A stretch of DNA of 64,000 nucleotides, taken from assembly GCA_005883625.1 (NCBI GenBank), contig VBDU01000069.1, forward strand, positions 1 through 64,000, written 5' to 3'. A program made the translations under genes and the position numbers. A model generated the notes under the pieces. The model did not search any database. It saw only the letters and a list, made by a program, of their open reading frames with translations, and was not told the DNA's origin. This DNA is from Chloroflexota bacterium (GTDB taxonomy: Bacteria > Chloroflexota > Limnocylindria > P2-11E). Positions 60,429 to 64,000 of the stretch are shown here, piece after piece; position 1 is the stretch's first letter, and each line of letters begins with the position of its first letter.

Positions 60429-62564
60429 GTGGACGGGGTCTGGGAGGCGGTCCGCACGCGCACCGACTACGCCGCGTTGGTGCCGCGCCCGCGGACGGAC
60501 ATCGAGCGCGCGGACCTTCGCAAGCGCGACGGCACGCCGTACACGGTGCTGAAGAATCCCGCCGGCGACTCGGGCGCCGGCACCTACGTCCGTCTCGAAG
60601 GCCCCGACGTCGAGCTCTACGAGCTCATGGACGGTAGGCGCACGACGTCGGAGATCATCGTCGCGTACCTCGAGCGAAAGGGCGTGTTCGCGCTCGACCG
60701 TCTCGCGCGTCTCACCGCCGCCCTCGGGGTGAACGGCTTCTTCGGGGAGCAGCGGCTCGACGCGTACCGCCGTCCGCGCATCCGGCGCGCGCGGCGCGAT
60801 CCGATCGTCCGCATGTCGGGGTGGCTACGGCGCCTCGTCGTCTGGAACATCGCCACGTGGAACAACGCGGAAGGCTTCGTCGACGTGCTCTACCGCGCCG
60901 GCGGCGGGCTCGCGTTCACGCGCGCCGGCGCGACGGTCGTGCTCGCGTTCTCCCTCTTCGGCCTCGGGGTGTGGCTGCGCGAGTTCACCTCGCCGCGCCA
61001 TCAGCTGTTCACGGTCGAGGGCAGCTTCCTGCTCGGCCTCCTCGCCCTGATCCTCCTGCAGGTGCTCGCGATCACGGTCCACGAGGCCGGGCACGCGCTC
61101 GCGATCCGCCACTACGGCCGACGGGTGCGTCAGCTCGGCGTCGCGCTCTACTACCTCTTCCCCTGCGTCTATGTCGACTCGACCGACATGACGCTCGCCT
61201 CACGCCGCCAGCGCGTCGTCGTGTCGCTCGCCGGTCCGCTCGCCGGCGTCGCCGTCGCGGGCGCCTGCGCGCTCGTCGCCGCGGCACAGCCCGAGACCCT
61301 CCTCGGCGCGATCGCGTTCAAGGCGGCGACGCTGCTCGTCTTCCAGTTCGTGATCAACCTGCTTCCGATCCTCGAGCTCGACGGCTATCACGTCCTCGTC
61401 GACGCGCTCGACGTCCCGCTCCTGCGACAGCGCGCGCTCGGGTTCGTCCGAGGCGGTCTCACGCGAAAGCTGCGGCGCCGCGAGCGCTGGTCGCGCGCCG
61501 AGCTCGGGCTCGCGCTGTATGGCGTCCTTGCGATCGCGGTCTCGCTCGTCACGCTCGGTTTCTCCTTGTGGATCTGGGAGTCGCGGCTACAGGTCGCCGC
61601 GCGAGAGCTCCTCCGCGGGGGCGTCTTCGGTGTCGCTGTCCTCGCGCTCCTGGTCGTGGTCTTCGTCGGCCCGCTGCTCCTTGCTCTCGTCGCGCGGCTC
61701 GTCGGACTGGGGCGCACCGCCATGCGGACCGTCGCGGCACGGCGCCGGCAGGCGCACGAGAACGTCATCGCCGAGCGCGTCGCGCTCCTCGATCGGATCC
61801 GCTTTCTTCGCGGCCTGCCGCGCCCCGCGCTCGCCGCGATCGCCGATCACCTCGTCGAGGAGCGGTTCGCCGCGGGCGACATCGTCGTGACCTACGGCGA
61901 GCCGGGCGACCGCTTTTACCTCGTGCGGTCGGGGCGCCTCGAGGTGCTGCTCGCCGACGGCGAGCCGAAGGGCGCGATGATCGTCCCCGGCGAGGGCTTC
62001 GGGGAGCTTGCGCTCCTCGACCGCGTGCCGCGGTCCGCGACGGTGCGCGCCACGGAGCCGACCGAGCTCTGGTCCCTCGACCGAGGCCACTTCCATCGCT
62101 GGGTCGCCGAGCGCTACGAGGTCGCCGGGCGCATCCGCGCGTCGGTCGACGAGCGTGACACGCTCGCCCGCCTTCCCTTCTTCCGCGGGCTCGACGCGAT
62201 GGAGCTCACGCGCATCGCGGCGCGGATGCGGACCGAGCGGGTGAGTGCGGGCGACGCCGTCTTCGCCGAGGGCGAGCGCGCCGACCGCTACTTCGTCATC
62301 CGCTCGGGCGAGGCGGAGATCCGCTCGGCGGACGGCGGCAGCCGGCGCATCGGGCCCGGGGAGGGCTTCGGCGAGATGGGCCTTCTCTACGGGCGGCCGC
62401 GGGGCGCGACCGTGGTCGCCGCCACCGACCTCGTCCTCTCCGCGATCGACCGCGCCGATTTCGGCGCGCTCGTGCGAGCGTCGGGTGAGACGGTGGGTGA
62501 GTTTCGGGCCAGGACGGCGCATTATCTCGGGGCCGGCCTGGCCGGGGCGGTCGGGGGAGGCTAG
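60429..62564 (+). CDS. PqqD-like / M50 zinc-protease membrane protein with two cNMP-binding domains
   Basis: A 711-residue protein. Residues about 25-110 form a winged-helix, PqqD-like region. Then come about six to eight membrane helices with the site-2-protease motifs HEAGH (218-222) and LDGYH (near 317-321), as in peptide-maturation zinc metalloproteases such as YydH-like proteins. The C-terminus has two CRP-type domains (about 455-570 and 580-695), each with GEGFGE and an R-x-A/G-T motif. GTG 60429 start; upstream residues are antisense read-through. It may cut or export a RiPP precursor under cyclic-nucleotide control. The two precursors lie about 0.4 and 1.2 kb downstream. Confidence 0.85.
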   Translation: MDGVWEAVRTRTDYAALVPRPRTDIERADLRKRDGTPYTVLKNPAGDSGAGTYVRLEGPDVELYELMDGRRTTSEIIVAYLERKGVFALDRLARLTAALGVNGFFGEQRLDAYRRPRIRRARRDPIVRMSGWLRRLVVWNIATWNNAEGFVDVLYRAGGGLAFTRAGATVVLAFSLFGLGVWLREFTSPRHQLFTVEGSFLLGLLALILLQVLAITVHEAGHALAIRHYGRRVRQLGVALYYLFPCVYVDSTDMTLASRRQRVVVSLAGPLAGVAVAGACALVAAAQPETLLGAIAFKAATLLVFQFVINLLPILELDGYHVLVDALDVPLLRQRALGFVRGGLTRKLRRRERWSRAELGLALYGVLAIAVSLVTLGFSLWIWESRLQVAARELLRGGVFGVAVLALLVVVFVGPLLLALVARLVGLGRTAMRTVAARRRQAHENVIAERVALLDRIRFLRGLPRPALAAIADHLVEERFAAGDIVVTYGEPGDRFYLVRSGRLEVLLADGEPKGAMIVPGEGFGELALLDRVPRSATVRATEPTELWSLDRGHFHRWVAERYEVAGRIRASVDERDTLARLPFFRGLDAMELTRIAARMRTERVSAGDAVFAEGERADRYFVIRSGEAEIRSADGGSRRIGPGEGFGEMGLLYGRPRGATVVAATDLVLSAIDRADFGALVRASGETVGEFRARTAHYLGAGLAGAVGGG

Positions 62565-62569
62565 GGGGG

Positions 62570-62785
62570 TTGGACTGCTGGACGTGCGAGCGGACGGCGC
62601 TCGGGGCGTGTCGCTTCTGCGGTCGGGGCGTGTGCCGCGACCACGCGAAGCTCCACCCGTTCATCGTGGATGTGTTCCGCGGCCAGCGGCACCAGACGCT
62701 GCGCGCGCTCGTCGTCGACGATGCCCTCCACTGCGGGGTCTGCCGGCCGCGAGGCGATCCGATCGAGCTGCCCGAGCTCGAGTGA
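62570..62785 (+). CDS. Small Cys/His-rich zinc protein
   Basis: A 71-residue protein with CWTC, CRFCGRGVCRDH and CGVC groups, spaced like a B-box/treble-clef zinc domain, and a short hydrophobic-acidic tail. It begins with TTG 5 bases after the M50 stop, so it is likely co-translated. Possible partner for the precursor or the protease. No closer family could be named. Confidence 0.6.
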   Translation: MDCWTCERTALGACRFCGRGVCRDHAKLHPFIVDVFRGQRHQTLRALVVDDALHCGVCRPRGDPIELPELE

Positions 62786-62813
62786 AGCGGAGAGGAGTGG
62801 GAAGGGGGCGCCA

Positions 62814-62833
62814 GGACTGTTAACCAGTTGACG
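62814..62833 (+). promoter_or_regulatory. 20-bp box upstream of the first NHLP precursor
   Basis: GGACTGTTAACCAGTTGACG. The same word (two centre bases different) occurs at 63689-63708. Each box ends 90-91 bases before the ATG of its precursor gene. It contains TTGACG, a perfect sigma70 -35 sequence; no typical -10 follows at 17 bases (TTGGCC here, TTGCTC in the other copy). Likely a shared promoter or activator site. Confidence 0.6.
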
Positions 62834-62924
62834 GTGCGCGGGTGTCCGATTTGGCCGTGCGACGGGCCAAGCCGGAGGAATGTGGCGACGAACCACCGAC
62901 CAGAAGTGGCGAAGGAGGGACTGG

Positions 62925-63554
62925 ATGTCCAGGATCAACGACGTCGTGCAACGCGCGATCAGTGACGCGGCATTCCGCAGCCAGCTACGGTCCGACCCGG
63001 CGAAGGCGCTTCGCGGCTTCAGCCTGAGCCCCGAGGAGACCCGGGCGCTCACGAGCGGCGACTCCGCGAGGCTCGTCGCCCTGGGTGTCGACCAGCGGAT
63101 GTCGAAGATGTTCACGGCCGGCCCCGACGCGAGCACGCACAGCATGGTGAGCACGGCCCAGTCCGACACGTCGCCCGCGGTCCACACGGCGCTGACCTCG
63201 ACCGGCGGCGCGGCGGCGGGCGTGAACGTCAGCAACCCGTACGAGGGTGAGTTCATCATCGTGCCGGACACGGCGGACGCCCATGCGGCGCTTCAGCCGA
63301 GCCTGTCCCGAACGGGCGGTGAGGATCTCCTCGTGGGAGTCGGCGACGACAGCGCGAGCACTTTCCTCCCGGGCGAGCCGCACGACGCGACCGACAGCCT
63401 GCCGGTCCTCGGCGACACCTCCAACGCGGCGATCGTCTCGCCGGCCCCGTTGGACGCGGACGCCGTCCCGGACTTCCACTCCGCCGGCGAGACGCACTAC
63501 GGCGGCGACGCGACGGATCCCGGCACTCCCGACGCGAACGAGATCACGCCCTAA
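62925..63554 (+). CDS. RiPP-like precursor with NHLP/Os1348-type leader
   Basis: A 209-residue protein. Residues 1-62 (INDVVQRAISDAAFRSQL, GFSLSPEETRALTSGD, then a VDQRMSKMF end) match the NHLP/Os1348-type leader clan: a helix, a F-x-L-S/T-x-E-E motif and a helix. The 145-residue remainder is long for a core, Ser/Thr/Asp/Ala-rich and acidic, with no Cys, so classic lanthionine or thiazole-only chemistry is excluded. AAGGAGG is six bases before the ATG at 62925. A strong terminator follows the stop. It is probably a secreted or modified peptide rather than an enzyme. Confidence 0.75.
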   Translation: MSRINDVVQRAISDAAFRSQLRSDPAKALRGFSLSPEETRALTSGDSARLVALGVDQRMSKMFTAGPDASTHSMVSTAQSDTSPAVHTALTSTGGAAAGVNVSNPYEGEFIIVPDTADAHAALQPSLSRTGGEDLLVGVGDDSASTFLPGEPHDATDSLPVLGDTSNAAIVSPAPLDADAVPDFHSAGETHYGGDATDPGTPDANEITP

Positions 63555-63573
63555 AAGCCCACGACGAAGCTCC

Positions 63574-63607
63574 GAACAGCCTCCCGATTCCGGGAGGCTG
63601 TTCCTTT
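63574..63607 (+). terminator. Rho-independent terminator after the first precursor
   Basis: A 13-bp perfect stem GAACAGCCTCCCG / CGGGAGGCTGTTC with an ATTC loop, followed by CTTTTCC. A second copy of AGGCTGTTCC plus CTTTCC follows at once, so the tail is duplicated. Confidence 0.85.
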
Positions 63608-63688
63608 TCCGGCAGGCTGTTCCCTTTCCGGTCGGAACGGCGCACTATCGGGGTGTCGCGAACGAAGAAGGGGAGGCAGGAAGGGCCG

Positions 63689-63708
63689 GGACTGTTGCCC
63701 AGTTGACG
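63689..63708 (+). promoter_or_regulatory. 20-bp box upstream of the second NHLP precursor
   Basis: GGACTGTTGCCCAGTTGACG, matching the box at 62814-62833 apart from the two centre bases. It lies 90 bases before the ATG at 63799. Confidence 0.6.
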
Positions 63709-63798
63709 AAAGATGCGTGACGAGTTTGCTCGAGCGGGTGCGCTGACCGGCGCAGGCTGCCGAGGACACCACTTCTGAGTGGCGGAAGGAGAGTGCGA

Positions 63799-64000
63799 AT
63801 GACGAAGCTCAACGACGTCGTGCAGCGCGCGATCAGCGACGCGGCGTTCCGCAGCCAGCTTCGGAGCGACCCGGCAAAGGCGCTCCGCGGCTTCAGCCTC
63901 AGCCCGGAGGAGACGCGGGCCCTGACGAGCGGCGATCCGGCCAAGCTCGTCGCGCTCGGCATCGACCAGCGGATGTCGAAGGTCTTCGTCACGGGCGGCG
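63799..64000 (+). CDS. Second NHLP-type precursor (3' truncated by window end)
   Basis: A paralogue of the gene at 62925. The first 60 or so residues (LNDVVQRAISDAAFRSQL, GFSLSPEETRALTSGD, LGIDQRMSKVF) are nearly the same, with only conservative changes in the leader, and the frame is open at the window edge. The ATG has GGAAGGAGA upstream. Two adjacent leader copies mean either a family of linked products or a recent duplication; the core cannot be compared because it is cut off. Confidence 0.75.
   Translation, partial: MTKLNDVVQRAISDAAFRSQLRSDPAKALRGFSLSPEETRALTSGDPAKLVALGIDQRMSKVFVTGG

Noticed and set aside
62880-62924. Upstream in-frame ATG at 62880 as start of the first precursor
   Set aside because: The ATG at 62925 has AAGGAGG at ideal spacing and matches the start of the second precursor; the extra 15 codons have no counterpart.
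1-64000. CRISPR arrays, insertion sequences or integrases
   Set aside because: No regularly spaced direct repeats with unique spacers and no transposase or integrase ORF were seen; the GAF repeats are coding and not spacer-like.

Overview
The window is very GC-rich, gene-dense DNA from a free-living bacterium. It has many GTG starts, genes overlapping by 4 bases (ATGA/GTGA), several apparently leaderless promoters, GAAC-N4-GTTC type SOS boxes, and stacked GAF-domain sensors. The mix (urate oxidase cluster, split LigD, DUF58/MoxR/VWA, NHLP-type RiPP precursors with an M50 protease) suggests an uncultured member of the Chloroflexota (Limnocylindria-like) or a related terrabacterial lineage. That assignment is inference. 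There is no rRNA; one tRNA-Gly(CCC) was found. All six-frame calls were checked against family length and motifs, because GC richness gives long shadow ORFs.

Layout. 1-4.7 kb: a signalling operon (multi-GAF sensor, truncated at the window edge and frameshifted, histidine kinase, DivK-like regulator, REC-GAF-adenylate cyclase). 4.8-10.9 kb: a purine-ring degradation cluster arranged divergently around a 24-bp gap that carries an inverted repeat (urate oxidase, OHCU decarboxylase and HIU hydrolase on plus; DUF3830, allantoinase, allantoate amidohydrolase-like M20 and an aminohydrolase on minus). 10.9-14 kb: two atypical OmpR-like regulators, small proteins, a receiver. 14-26.5 kb: minus-strand pyrimidine biosynthesis cluster pyrR-pyrB-pyrC-carA-phzF-carB-MFS-VOC-(broken mazF)-pyrK-pyrD. 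26.5-35 kb: M23 peptidase, membrane protein, Nudix-like protein, galT-like, glgA, a secreted repeat protein, a membrane Ser/Thr kinase, small proteins and a receiver. 35-45 kb: SOS-box HNH protein running into tRNA-Gly, two secreted proteins sharing an N-terminal domain, hydrolases, peroxiredoxin, a Dph6-like/BtuF-like/PIG-L operon, GH27 alpha-galactosidase. 45-53 kb: amidohydrolase, FecR protein, MoxR-DUF58-VWA operon, S1C protease, SOS-box SplB-like radical SAM gene, DoxX. 53-59.7 kb: topoisomerase IB, PHP phosphoesterase and a three-gene split LigD (PE, ligase, polymerase). 59.7-64 kb: Crp-like regulator, an unusual PqqD-like/M50/double-cNMP-binding membrane protein, a small zinc protein and two tandem NHLP-leader precursors.

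Systems view. The most unusual locus is 59.7-64 kb. A membrane site-2-like protease with a peptide-binding-like N-terminus and two cyclic-nucleotide-binding domains sits beside a Crp-type regulator and two near-identical precursor leaders. Each precursor is preceded by the same 20-bp box at the same distance from its start codon. With the adenylate cyclase at 3.2-4.7 kb, cyclic-nucleotide control of peptide maturation or export is a testable idea.

Two window-wide themes recur. First, a family of G/C-rich palindromic elements lies between and inside genes, adding residues to CarB, PyrB, GalT and the LigD phosphoesterase. Second, several genes (M20 peptidase, pyrR, a receiver, mazF, LigD-PE) appear to lack any conventional start codon where the family N-terminus should begin, and often show a CTG or ACG at good Shine-Dalgarno spacing or in a CTGA overlap.
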